NCBI GenBank assembly: GCA_001600455.1
Contig: BCKC01000004.1
Location: 1,984,001 to 2,048,000 of the forward strand
Direction of reading: 5' to 3'
DNA length: 64,000 nt
Source of the DNA: Endocalyx cinctus
Lineage: Eukaryota; Ascomycota; Sordariomycetes; Amphisphaeriales; Apiosporaceae
Position numbers and translations under genes: made by a program
Notes under the pieces: generated by a model
Databases searched by the model: none
Seen by the model: only the letters and a program-made list of their open reading frames with translations
Told to the model about the DNA's origin: nothing
Shown here: positions 1 to 12,692 of the stretch, in pieces
Layout of the letters: each line of letters starts with the position of its first letter
Numbering within the stretch: the stretch's first letter is position 1

Positions 1-956
1 CTTGAAGATGGTATGTTTTCTTTCCAGATTGCAAGATATCGATGGCCTCGTTGCGGGCCTTCGTTGAAAAGGTATGGTCGATCTCGGCGCAAGAGAGAAA
101 TAGGGGCTCTAGTATCAAGTCAATTCCTAATCTATTTGATTATGGCATCCATAATGAGAGGCAGAAAATCTGAGCAAGAATGGATAATTAGCTGTGGAAA
201 AAAAAAATCAACATACTCTTCAAATTCTGGAAATGGTGTTCTTTCAGAAAAGCCGGATGTGCGAATGCGCCCACGGTACAAGTATCTCTAGCGAGTTCAT
301 CACACACGAAAGGGGCTCCGAAACAGTATCTGTCATTCAATAATTATGTAAATTATCTAGTTTTTCAATATAGTATAACTCTTATAACTAGAGAAACAAA
401 ACACTACCACAAAGAGATGACTCACCCAACACAGGCATATTTGGTATCTGGCTTTCCGTATTTCTCCTTTGAAGCCTCAATCCAAGAAGGGACTTTCTCG
501 AGTGCAAATGCCATGTGCTTTTTCTTCCAAGCCTCGTAGTCAAAATCCGGATTCGACCTGTCGTGTCGATTTTTCCTATATTTTGTTACCGGATCCTAAT
601 TTTCCGTCAATACCATTCTGCGATTGCAAGCAGATGCTTTCTTCAATGACTGATATCAAGAAGAAGAAACAAAGTAACAATATATTGCTCACGCCACGGA
701 AATAATCAATTCCTAGCACCAAATAGCCGGCGTCTGCGAAAGCGTCCATAATCAGGAGACCGTTGGGAAACATGCCATAGACGTCGGGAAAGTAGAACAG
801 GATATGACCGTTGCTATCCTCGTCCGACGGTTTTGCGATATACGTTTCGACGTCGGCCACGGCCGTAAACGTGCCTCTTGACTCGCCTTCGTGGATCGAG
901 CCCTTCAGACAACAAGATCCGGAAGGTTTGGCGAGGTATTTGTCGTTACTCGCCAT
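1..956 (-). CDS. Dienelactone hydrolase family protein (partial, 3' end off window)
   Basis: Four exons read on the minus strand: 956-693, 595-426, 329-217 and 108 to beyond base 1; all junctions are GT-AG and the phases agree. The product is an alpha/beta hydrolase of the dienelactone hydrolase family. The N-terminal SGSCCLKGSIHEGE block and the FPDVYG segment are typical of fungal members. The nucleophile motif is GYCFGAP, with Cys147 in place of the usual serine, and the catalytic Asp lies in SCAEIDHTF. The catalytic His must lie off the left edge. Family members hydrolyse lactones or related esters, but many fungal copies have no known substrate. The start is the first ATG, followed by MASNDKYLAKPSG. 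It diverges from the MFS gene at 2187. I am sure of the family and unsure of the substrate. Confidence 0.9.
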
Positions 957-2186
957 GGTGAGTGAAGTGAAGCTCGGTAGATACTTGATTCAGAAGAGAA
1001 AACTCAAATTGGTTGATACATTGGGCATTTATTGATCTACGTAAATGCAATATAATTCATCAATACGTCATCGGTTATTTTCGGATTCTTGATTCTTGAG
1101 GTAACACTGCCACTCTTGCGATATCGGCAGTTTCGAAGATCTTGTCTATAACTGCCAGCCAACATTACAAAGATCTGAACGTTTAGGTAGCTAGGTACTT
1201 ATGGAATGCAAAATCAGGGCCATACATGATTTCATATGCCTATAGGAAGTACAGTGTAACGTTAGAAATGTATGCATATCCATAGATAAGTACTTAAGTA
1301 GGCATGTTCCTCCACTTTCCCGCGAAAATATTCGTAGGTCTCATTCTTCCTAATTTATAATATCAATCAAAGGTATTATATGTGGTTGAAAATTGAACCC
1401 GATATATTTAGACAGCAAAGGAAGATTTGCAAGATGGAAACCGATATTTAGAACAACCATGCTAAATCTCTATAAGTAGCCTCAAAGATGTGTTACAAGA
1501 TGAATTTATAGAACTATGCAACCATCCCTTCATGTTGCTCCGCAGTCAACTATGTCGTTGTCTTGATTAGTCAATGGTTTGATTGGAGACCAGCCAAGCC
1601 ATGTTGCCGAGACCCTTACTGCCAACAAAAAGAAGAAGGTACCGAGATAATAAGGGGAAGCTAAACTATACATACCTACGCGACTATTCAACTACGCTAT
1701 CCACCCATCTAAGACCTTGGGCAAGGAAAGAATATTAATTGTCTCGAACTTCGGATGTGCTCACTTACCGTCGGATTGAGAACTGTTCCCGAAGTAATAC
1801 TGTACACCCCACGCCACACTGCCCCGCTTGTCAACCCCATGGGGTTGAAGTTCGTGATGTGGGGACGAAGCAATTTTTTTGGGGCGAATCTTCAGTGTCT
1901 AGTCAATATTCGGAACGAACCCCGAGAGAGAGAGAGACGTCTCCACTCTTATTGGGATCCAGAGTATGTAGGACAGCTGGATTGGTCTGGTGATCAATAC
2001 CATTACTGGATTGCTGACGATTTTTATTTAACGACGTGTGAGTACTTGAGTTTTCTACAGTTGATTCAAATCAATATTAACGCATTTCTATTCCAGCCGT
2101 TCCCATATCAGTATCACCCTACGCTCAATCTTCGTTCTTCCTGTACGGGACATAGTAAAGAACTTTGAGAAGTGTATAATATCGAC
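957..2186. other. Intergenic, divergent promoter region
   Basis: This AT-rich spacer separates two genes transcribed away from each other, so it should hold both promoters. It contains TAGGTA/AAGTACTT-type motifs near 1187-1205 and 1290-1303 and a GAGAGAGAGAGA run near 1925-1938. Two overlapping plus-strand frames between 1739 and 2168 have no recognisable protein features. Confidence 0.6.
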
Positions 2187-4274
2187 ATGGGGGCAGAACT
2201 GGACCCCATTCAATCGGCTCAGACCGAAGCGGGTACTCCTGTAGACCGACCTAGGTCCGTCTCCAAACTAGATGTCGTTCTTGAGGTTTGCAGAGCCCTT
2301 GACACCAATTGCGACCAACAAAGTATTGTGCTTACCTGTTGATTATCATATTTCAGGAAGATGCGGTGGGATACAGAGAATATGTCGAAGGCCTTGGTAT
2401 AGAGATATCAGATAAAGAGGTGTGTAAAGGATTATTTGCCGTGTGAATTGATATGAATAGAGGGCTAATATTGCATAGAGCCGCCGGGTACGCTGGAAAA
2501 TTGACCTGATTATTCTTCCAATCTTCTTGATAACGCAAGCTCTTCAATTTATGGATAGGACTGCATTAAACTATGCAAATCTCTTCGGTTATCAGGCAGC
2601 TTTAAACCTAAAAGGCAACGAATTTAACTACCTCTCCGCGAGTAAGTCATCTAATTCTGTTAACGAGAAAATATGTATGTCTAGAGTCCTCACATAATAT
2701 TCATCTTAGTGGTATATGCCGGTTATTTCTTCGGTCAATACCCCTGCGGTTGGCTCATCGGTCGATATCCGGCACAGAAAGTTATCTCGATCTCGATTCT
2801 GATCTGGGGATTTTTCGTTATCATTCTCACTCAGTGCCGTACTTTTTCAAGTGCTCTCGGTGCCCGCTTTCTCCTCGGATTATTCGAGGCCGCTGTGACG
2901 CCGGGCCTTACGTTGATGACGGGTTTCTGGTACACGCGCCGCGAGATACCTCTCCGCCAGTGTATCTGGTTCTCTGCTCTGGGCTGGGGCGGCATTATCG
3001 GGTCGTATATATCCCGGGGTATTTCAAGTATCCCTGACAGCGCACACGTGGAAAAATGGGAACTCATCTTCTACATTTTAGGCGGTTTTACCATGTTATG
3101 GGCTTTCGTGTAAGCCTTGACTTGAATCCATTTCTACACTGTTGTATTCATATATCTTACCCCTTATTTTCCACTTGAAGTGATAAATATTGATTTGATA
3201 TGTTCTAGCGTCTATTTCTTCCTCCCTGATGCGCCATCAAACGCGCGCTTCCTGAATCACCGCGAGCGTATCGTGGCTGTTAAACGTGTCTCCGGTAACG
3301 AGACGGGTATTAAGAACAAGACATTCAAGAAGAAGCAAGCTATCGTCGCGTTCAGCGACCCCAAGGCGATTCTTCTCTTCGTCTCCGTCTTCGCGGCAGC
3401 TATACCCAACGGCGTGGTGAACTCGTTCTCGACGATCATTATTCGAGACCTAGGATTCAGCACGGGGAAGACGACCGAACTCAAATCGGTCGGGGACGCC
3501 GTGCAGGTGGTCGCGCTCCTCATCGGCGGCGCCATCACGCTCAACGTGCCCAACTCGCGGCTCCTAACGGCGACGACGGCCAACATCCTCTGCACCGTCG
3601 CCGCGGCTTTGATGGCGTATCTTCCGCGGTCGAACACCTGGGGAAGGCTCGTCTCGTTTTGGCTTGTGAACGCTCAGTCTGTAGGCTTTACGGTTTCTTT
3701 GACGACCGTCTCGTCTAATATGGCGGGATATACGCACAGGTCTATCGCCAGTGGCATGGTTTTGTAAGAAGCTACCAAAATATCCTAGAGTACCAATTAC
3801 ACGTTATATAACTTGAGAAGAGGCGAATTTCTAACTGCAATCCTTCTAGTACGGCATATTGTTGGGGAAACTTCGCAGGCCCCTTTGTAGTGAAGGAGAG
3901 TGAGGCACCAAACTATCCAGGGGCAACTATCGGACTTTTAGTAGGGTATGCGATCAAGCTTGGGTGTCATTTGGGTCTCCTTGGTTAGTGGAAGTTCCAT
4001 ACCCATCCTATCTGTGGTCGTATCATAGAGTTATCTAATCTCGCGTCCATCCATAGGCTACATGTATTTCATGAATAGGCACCGAGATCGAGTATATGGG
4101 CCAGCCAACAAGGTAAGCTTCTCTGACACCTTCATATTCCTGGGTGATACTATATTTTTGGCGTGATTCGGTTCAAATTTGGCTAACCTTCTCAAACAAT
4201 AGGAATCTAGTGATGAAGCGGGCATGCAAGATAAGACAGAATTTGAAAACACGGACTTTCGATATGTTTTATAA
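2187..4274 (+). CDS. MFS permease, Dal5/allantoate (anion:cation symporter) type
   Basis: Eight exons: 2187-2285, 2357-2419, 2479-2641, 2710-3109, 3209-3763, 3850-3983, 4057-4112 and 4203-4274, giving 513 residues. All introns are GT-AG with consistent phase. The start of the membrane domain reads RRVRWKIDLIILPIFL and then FMDRTALNYANLFG, the signature of fungal Dal5-like carboxylate/ureide permeases. It is followed by YFFGQYPCGWLIGRYPAQK and the mid-loop LPDAPSNARFL. Length and about 12 hydrophobic segments fit the family. It probably imports a small organic anion, vitamin or amide at the plasma membrane; the substrate cannot be read from sequence. The C-terminus is short and acidic (KTEFENTDFRYVL). 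The RdRP gene follows on the same strand after 860 bp, with no sign of shared function. Confidence 0.9.
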
Positions 4275-5137
4275 AATATTATACGACCTCCGGTTTCGCA
4301 AGCTTATGTATCTACCTTAGGTACCTATATCTCCAATTTCTAGCGATATACCTATATCCATTGTACCTAGGTAGGTAAGTACCTAGATAGGTAGTTACTA
4401 CCGTTCAACAGTACAAGATCAGTAATTACACAACTGAACCAGACTGCTAGACTGCTAGAGATTGGTAGAAAGGCAAATGCATCTTATCTAGGTTGTGCAG
4501 TAATCCAGTAATCCAAGTATGTTGCTTTTTAAATGTAATGCACTTATCCACTGTAATTAATAATATTTCGAGTTGGTGACACAAACAATTCATTCCTTTA
4601 AAGATTTGGGCGTCAATACAGCTCCTTCCTACAAACGGAACAGTGGTAGCCTACTTCACTTCACTTCACTTCACTTCACTTCACTTCTTTTCACTTCGCG
4701 TAATTGATACCCGTGGGCGTTTGATGATAAATTATTTCAATAATGTTCAAATATTCCCTCTCGTTTCTCTCATTCCATATTCTTTCTCAGATTTGAAATC
4801 ATTCTTCACCTGCTTTTTATATTTAATAAATTTGCTTGTTAGTACCGTTTCCAACAATCTCCAGGTCAGTCTGCAGTCGGCAGTTGCGTCGGTCTTTCCC
4901 GTGCCTAACCTAAATTGAATAACAAAACGAGGTTGCGAATTATGTACTCACCAAATTCTTTTCCTATTCCATCCAGCATTTCAGTCTCGTTTCTTCTTCA
5001 TTATTTTCTATAAGACCGTTTGTTTCTAGGGTTCATTTTCTAATTACTGTATACAATCGTATTCTTCACTTCATCTCAGCATATTTGTACTCTTACTCTT
5101 TCGATTCAGCCCCCTCGAACGGGCTTCTCAGGTAGTT
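4275..5137. other. Intergenic between MFS permease and RdRP
   Basis: This holds the 3' end of the permease gene and the probable RdRP promoter and leader, which becomes pyrimidine-rich from about 4740. Near 4310-4400 there is a cluster of overlapping TACCTAGGTA-like motifs, and at 4653-4687 a tandem ACTTC repeat. No coding potential is supported. Confidence 0.6.
4653..4687. repeat. (ACTTC)7 tandem repeat
   Basis: Seven perfect copies of a five-base unit lie about 450 bp upstream of the RdRP start codon. They are followed by a degenerate extra copy after a short T run. Confidence 0.95.
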
Positions 5138-8100
5138 ATGGATGGGTTCGAAGTATTCATGCGTAACTTGCCTAAAGGCATGACACATCGCGGCTTGGAG
5201 TGTCAGTTAAAACCTTTCATCGCCGATGCTCTCCGCATAAGCGACTGGTCTTGCAATAAACACCCTGGGAAAACTATTGGGAGTATCACCTTCCTTCGCA
5301 AACAGGACGGAGAAGCATTTCTAAGGAAACATGGTGAAGAAATTATACCTGGTCTTCCGACTCGACAGAATCACCCCCGAACCAAGGCTCGACTCAAGAT
5401 CTTGAATCAAAATATATACTGTTTGAAGAGCAGCAAAACCCCGGATCCTTTACTACTGAAGACCCTAATCAAAGATGCATATGATCGGAACCATCCGGAT
5501 CAAGAACTTCAAGATACTAACACGGATACTCCTGTTGTCTTCGAAACCCTTTCCACGTCTTGTGGTCACTACGAATACCCTCAAGATGAATTATCATACG
5601 AGAAAGATATCGAATGGTCTTTCACCGGCAAGGCAAAATTCGTAAGGCAGACCCTGATCAATACATTCCGTTCTTCTCCTGGCAAGACTACTCGCATAGA
5701 GATTCCTTATCGAATTATCCACGAGATAGTGATATGCACTCGCCCACCTTCTTTGGTACTTACTCTCTGGGAATCTCCACGGTTCTTCGAAATATCTGAT
5801 CATTCCGAAGAGGATGAGATGGCTGCTATGCTTTTTCAATTTGGTTCTCTACTAGGTGGAAACACCGCCAACGGAGACACGAGAATCCGTCTAAGCGAGA
5901 TTCCACACCATCATGCGAAACATGGCGACATCCTCGGCCAATCACTCGTATACTGCATCAACCTCTCGCCGGTTGATTTCCCTTACAAAATCCAACAACT
6001 CAGGCAGAAAGACCACCTCACCTTCTCTCCATATAACTTTCCTGGCCGTCTCTATAAACAACATTCCTTACAAGATGGAATGACGACGCTCCGGGAGGTC
6101 ATAATTCAGTGCACAGACGTGATTCCATTCGATGTACTATTCCAGTTTCAGGCTCTCGTTCAAAATGGCTATCTTTTACCATGGACTGTCTCATCAATGC
6201 TCACTATCCTCAGAAAAACATTGAACCAAGCAGCTACGAAAAGTAATCATGGCACGCGGATACCATTTCCATTTTCGTCTCGAGCGGTTAAAAAGCTCTT
6301 CTCCCAAATTCCGTTTCCAGGTCCTAGCACGGAGGCGAAAGAGCTGTCTACCGAAACTATCTTCGCCCTCATAAAAGATAACGAGAAGGAGATTGAAACT
6401 GGAATAAGAAAAGAACTAATCTCGGAAAGAGCCAGGCAGAACCTAACCATGGTGTATAAACTTCAAGTCACCCCGACCCGAATCTTATTGTTGGGCCCCG
6501 AACCTGAGACGATGAACCGTATTCTTCGCAAGTTTCCAAACGGTACTGGCTACTTTGCTCGCGTACAATTTTGTGAAGAAGATGGCCAGGATATCTTCTA
6601 TAATCCTAAAGTATCTCTAGATGGGATCTATAAAAGATTCAAGCAGGTTCTTCTACGTGGGGTTACAATCGCTGGCCGAGTGTATCAGTTCTTGGGGTTC
6701 TCGCATTCTTCACTAAGAGCGCACGCGGTATGGTTCATGGCTTCATTCTTTGACGAGGAATACCAATATCATGACTACAAGTCCGTTATTGGAGCTCTTG
6801 GGACGTTTTCAAATATCTATTCTCCTGCGAAATGCGCAGCCAGAATCGGCCAAGCATTTTCAGAAACCCCTTTTTCCATCAACCTCCAAAAGCTTGGAGT
6901 CAGGGTGGTAAGTATCGCCGACGTCAAATCTGCAGATGAACAACGAGTCTTCAGCGATGGTGTTGGTACGATATCCAGAGACTTTCTCGAAGCGATTCAA
7001 TTGCAGTTACCACCGAAACGAACTCCACCGACCTGCTTGCAAATCCGATGGGGAGGCGCCAAGGGAATGTCGTCGTTAGACGCGACCTTGAAAGGAATGG
7101 TGATGTGTATTCGGTATGAGAGCATGGTCAAATTCGACAGCCAAGATATTCAAAATCTAGAGATCTGTGATGTGGCAAACAAGCCTATACCGCTGGTCTT
7201 GAATCGTCAGATGATCAAGATCCTAGAAGATATGGGCGTTCCGGATGATTGGTTCTTTAGGATTCAGAATCAAGAACTCAATCGCCTGAGAATGATCACC
7301 GGCAGCGTTGATAACACGGTAGTGTTCCTCAGAAGACAGAAGATCGCAGATCAAATAAGATTCCCCCAATTCATTCGTCGTCTTAATCGGCTCGGAATTG
7401 ATTATAGAACAGACAAGTTTCTCTGTTCTGTAGTTGAAGCAGTCGTTCTTCGAGAAGTCCGCTTGCTTAAGAGCAAGGCAAGAATTCCTGTCGAACATGG
7501 GGTCACCTTGTTCGGAGTCATGGATGAGTTCAAGTTCCTCAAGGAAGACGAAATCTACGTAACGTTTGAAAAGCCTACCGGGACTGAAGATGCCGTAAAC
7601 CTTCAGGGAAGAGAAGTCTTGATAACCAGGTCTCCGGCACTACATCCGGGAGATATTCAGATCAGGACAGTTGCGATCCCCCCTGTGGGACATCCCCTTC
7701 GAGAGTTATCCAATTGCGTGGTGTTTAGCCAAAAGGGTCAAAGAGACCTCCCTAGTCAACTTAGCGGTGGAGATCTCGACGGTGATATCTATAATATCAT
7801 ATGGGACACCAAAGCTGTTGGAGAATGCCGCAGAGAATTCCTACCGGCAGATTATCCTCGTGTCCCGCCCTTCAACATTGGGAGAGAAGTGACGGGCGAG
7901 GATATGACGAACTTCTTCGTCGACTTCATGGACACCGATCAGTAAGTATCGCCTATAACACTAATTCGTTTCCTGTGAGCTTTGTTATTGTTAACTGGCG
8001 TGACCATAATCAGGTTAGGGGTAATCGCCGTGAAACATTTGATACTTTCAGACATACATGCAGCGGGTACTATCCATCGAGATTGTACGCTTCTTGCTCA

Positions 8101-9122
8101 ACTACATTCTACGGGCGTGGATTACTCAAAAACCGGCATACCCATCGATAGGACACTAATGAAAGGATTGACGTCAACGAAGTATCGACCAGACTTGTAA
8201 GTCGTGTGGCCATGAAATCGCGAAGACGCATTGATCTAACACGTCAGCAGCCTAGCCCCCGCACCGCCAACTGCAATTGTAGACCGCACCGAGATCTGTT
8301 TCGAGAAACCCCTCGCATCTTCACTCAACGACGATGAAGATGACGATGTGGGCCCTCAACATCGATATTACATGTCAGAGAAAATTCTAGGAAAATTATA
8401 CCGTGCCGTCGACGAGAAGAAGATATGGCGTGACAACATCCACCTGACGAGGAACTGGTCTGATACGTCATTATGGGATGAACTGGTAGGATATATCGAA
8501 GAAAAGTGCAGTGAACTTGGTGGTATCAATTGGCAGCATGCCTGTGATGAAGCGCGCACTCTTCGACAAGCGTACGTATAAGCATCTGTTCTGGTCAAGA
8601 CTTGTTCGTATCTACTAAATGACTTCTAGGTACGAAGATGAGCTGTGGAGTACCTCTATAGCCTACTCGGATCACTATTCTTGGGGGATTACCGAGGTGG
8701 AGATTTTCACGGGCTCGGTACATAATAAATCGGGGATTCAGACTCGACGACAGCGAGATACGTCTACGAAGCTGAAAGACGAGTTCAACCGAATATCTAA
8801 GTGGATTGAGGGTCTTATTTTGAAGAAAAAGGTACAGATTGTCAGCGAAGACGACGAAGAGGCCGAAGAGGTCAACCCCAACGAGCCCGCGACTGCGGCC
8901 TTGGAGCTCAGTATTGCTTGCTTACACGTAGGAATGCAACAACCAAGTATGTCGAACCACACCACCATGCGGGGCGACAACGATGATTACCAGAGCTTTA
9001 AAGTAATCGCGGCCCACTGCGCAATGCGTGAAGTGGAGTCGGCCATGGCACGAGCAGAGATAGAGGCAGGGACAGCAATCCTAGGAGGCGGTTATCTCGG
9101 CGTAAGAACGGGACGTGCCTAG
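5138..9122 (+). CDS. RNA-dependent RNA polymerase of RNA silencing
   Basis: Four exons (5138-7941, 8014-8196, 8248-8571, 8630-9122) encode 1267 residues. Family blocks appear in order: an N-terminal RRM-like segment starting FEVFMRNLPKGMTHRGL; GRVYQFLGFSHSSLRAHAVW; FSDGVGTIS at 605-613; IRWGGAKGMSSLDATLKG; HPGDIQIRTVAIPP; and the catalytic loop LSGGDLDGDIYN, whose DLDGD at 879-883 holds the aspartates that bind metal. The HLILSDIHAAGTIHRDC and LHSTGVDYSKTGIPI blocks after intron 1 confirm the splicing. These cellular polymerases copy single-stranded RNA into dsRNA for Dicer in quelling, meiotic silencing or heterochromatin pathways. Architecture and length resemble Rdp1/SAD-1 more than QDE-1, but I cannot assign a subclade. 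Intron 2 ends in a tandem CAGCAG acceptor, so residue Ser995 or so may be optional. The tail carries an acidic EDDEEAEE stretch. Confidence 0.95.
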
Positions 9123-12100
9123 ATAAGTTAGGGAGATTTCCCAATGTCTCTCTAGGTAGATGATGAGTCATCTCGTAAACATTGGTAAATCGAGATATCT
9201 AGGTACTAGGAGCGAAGGTATTTGGTTCTATATAAGATCCTGACCTAGGAGGTAAGCACATGTTGGAGAGAGCCAGGACCCAGGCTGCCAGGACCTTAGC
9301 TTAGATAGTTTGCTTCATCCTTATTACGAAGATATGATCTGATGATAAATAAAACTGCTTCCCCCTAAAAATAATATTCTACCTTTAGTCTCGGTCGGGT
9401 ATGATTGATGCCCATCGTCACCTTCTGTTGTTGATGTTTAGACTCGTACGGCCCGACGTTTTGCTGGATTCTTCGTAGTAGGCCCCGAAAGTTATGATTG
9501 GATTCATCATATACGAAGTTCGTACCGGTAACGTTACCGACAATTTAATTTAGAAATAATCAAAAGGAAAATCCATATTTATTTATTTTTTTGAATTATC
9601 CTTGTATTAATCTGCTTTTGCTGATCACGGCTTGCATCGCGCTTGTGCTTGTGTTATATGTAGCGTATGCTATGTTATGTTATGTGCTTATTCTCATTCC
9701 GGCAATCTAAGCGTCAGACGAGAACTGCAACGTAATAACGAATGGGACCCAGCTCGTCGGAAGCCCCCCCTCCTACTACTCCTCTCCCCCCCAATACCTA
9801 CCCTTCTTTCCAACACCCCCAACGTCGATCCACATCCCGGCTCCTATGCTGCTTTTTCCCGCTACGGACTTTACCTATTGGATGGAATTTCTCCGTTGGA
9901 TATATAATAAAGGAGAGGGGGGGCTATAAGAAAAAGAAGAAAAAAAGACCCTAGCCAGTACTAGGTTTACTGTTTTAGGTAGGACATTGGTAAAGGGGGA
10001 GAAAAAGATGCTTGAGGCTGTCAATTGACCTAGTATAGTGTATATATCCTGTTTAGGAAATAAATTCGTCTGATGGGGATGGTGATAATAGTGATAAAGA
10101 CGGGAAGGAAGATTCTCCGAAGAAGAGATGAAAAAAGACCCGAGATATTTTTTTGGACAAGGATATAATATAGGAAGAAAGAAAAAGCTATCTCAATTAG
10201 AGCGAGGAAGCGAAAAGAGCTACGCATCTGATCTTCAATTTGTTTTTTTTTTTTTTTTTTAAGTTTGCCATATGTCAGAAGAAGAAGAAAACCGAGAAAA
10301 TTCCATAGGGGTGATGCGATGTAATGTAGAAGCATGGCACGTTGAGTTTCGGATTCATTATTCGCATACCCATACATACTACCTTCTCCTCACAATCAAT
10401 CTGTTATATAACTAGGAGGCGAAAAAAAAGAAAAATACTTCTTGCCTTACCATTGACATCTCATAAGCGAGGTGGCGAATGGTTCGCGGGTCGGCAGAAG
10501 TAAAATAGAAGGGCCAGAGAAAAGAAGAAAAACGAGTACGAAAAAATTCGAATGCGGGCGGGATGGGATCATCTCTGGTCACACATTCTTCGATCACCTA
10601 CCACAAATAAAAAAAAAGGGAAGATGTTTCTTTTTTGAATAGCGGGATTACTAGTTGAACATCTCCAAGTAACACGTTGTATGATGAATTACTACGATAT
10701 ATCTCGATCTCATGATGAACACAAGAGCCAAAACCTTGGAAGCTTTCGTAACGATGACTAACTTCGAGACGAATGAGTGGGTAGCGTAGCGTGGCAGATG
10801 ACAAAAGACGTATCCATTTTATTATATAGTAGATATTCCCGTTTGGGTAAGTCCCGCAGTCACTCCTTTCCCAGAATAACCACATCCCGCATTTCAATGG
10901 ATGATTTCGGTAATCGATGAAGTCTATCTATATTCTTTTTTGGATTTGGAGGTTGGGGGGCTATACATATAATGTAAGTAGAATATGTAAGAGAAGGCTC
11001 CCTAAGAAGGGTTAACCTAGAAAGAAGTTGGAGGAGCAAAGAGAATAAGAAAAAGAAGGGCAAATCAATTAAAGAAACCCTTCACATACCGTTACCACCG
11101 AGAGAAAAAAAAAAGAATATTAGATGGGGGGAACGTTCGGCTGAGTATTCGACGGAAAATCTCCTACTTTGAGAAATCCCATCCAATAGTGAGGTGTCTA
11201 ACAAGATATCCAGCCTTTCGGCTACTATGAGCGGGAGACGGAAGGGTCGCAAATAAGATCAGAAAGGGTACGGGAGTCTATTAACACGGAGAAGAGGGAA
11301 GGAGGGGTGTGGTTTATTTGCCTGTATAATTAGGTATGCGGTGTGATGTATGATGCGCTGTACGGTATAGTTATACGTGTGAGGAAAAAGAGAGAATAAG
11401 ATAGTAATAAAACTCTTATCGAGGCCTATTAAAACTTTGCACGAATACTTTGATAAAAAAGAGATGCATTGACCATTACACTTTTTTTTACTTCAGCTTC
11501 TTAAAACTCTACACGCGACAATTGAGCCTCGATCAAAGGTGGCGTTGATGTGTCAAGTAATGATGCGATGCGCGTTGTAGTGAGACGGTCCGTAACCCAG
11601 GGAGGCGAAACGGCGGGGTCTAATTAAATTTCCTAGGGCCTGGATGCATATACTGTACTTATGTGAGTGTACAGCTTGCCAAAGAAGGAAGACGAACGGA
11701 GCATCGAGCCGACTCGCCAATCTAAGAAACTGTACCAAAGTAATGCCTGTTCGGGCCGGCATGCCGCATGTGGAGTTCTTTTCTTTTTTAACTAACGACC
11801 CATGTTTAAACCAAGGCCCGTCTTCCCCCACCAAAGCTTTGTGGTATTCCTTTTTTTTTTTTACGCTCCCTAGTTGTAATTCCCCATGTATACTCAATCA
11901 GCCCATCTGTCCATCTAAACCCTTTTTTTACGCGTCAGGGATCATGATCAAAGATTGTGTTCCTATTTAGTGCTTGATTCCCCCCCCGCGGGCATGTGTG
12001 GGTGAGTTAGTATGAAAGTAGTATGTATGTTGTATGTGTCCCGCATGGAGATAAAATAAAGAGAACGGAATATGAATGGCCGAATCTACAACACGCGCAG

Positions 12101-12692
12101 CTTTAATATTACCACGATATACAAGTACTAGGAAGGATTCAGACAAATAAAATTTCACCAAGGGAGAAAAAAAAGAAAGAAAGAAAGAAAGAAAAAGAGA
12201 GAAAGATATTCTTATCCTATCGGAAAGAGAAACTACATGAGGTCAGCAGACATAAAACGGAAACAAGCATACACTACCCTATATTATACGACAATAATTT
12301 TTCAATCAGCGAAAATTTGAGAGAGAAGACGATATTAGATTACCTAAAAAGAAAGTTTGGGTAAAAGTTGCAAGAAGAAAAAAAAACACGTTGCAAGAGG
12401 TGGATTGCAAAGAAAGAAATCCCAAGGTGGTAGTTTTGGTCTATCAATTTCTAGGCACGGGGTCGAGTTTTGGTTAATAGGCTGCAAAGCAACAACGGGA
12501 AAGGCAGAGATACAGACTCAGAGAGAGAGAAGGGGGGGAAAAAGAACAACCTAAAGGAAAAGGGAGAAAAGAAAAATACAGTGGTTACAAGCAGGGTGGT
12601 TTTTTGTTTTCCCCTTCTAAAGGAAAAATAAAAATAACAGGAAGACTGAAAGAGGGAGAGAGAAGAAGAAAAAAAAATAGAGACAGATTGAA
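9123..12692. other. 3.6-kb intergenic region, purine-rich
   Basis: I see no supportable gene. The stretch is AT-rich and, towards 12.7 kb, strongly purine-rich on the plus strand, with A or T runs (for example a T run near 10242-10260) and a GAAA repeat at 12174-12194. A leader this long before an isolated gene suggests a long 5' UTR or an extended regulatory region. Confidence 0.5.
12174..12194. repeat. (GAAA)n simple repeat
   Basis: About five tandem GAAA units lie within a longer purine-only stretch upstream of the DUF1479 gene. Confidence 0.85.

Noticed and set aside
1739..2168. Two overlapping plus-strand frames before the Dal5-like gene
   Set aside because: No motif, no splice context, and they lie in a divergent promoter region.
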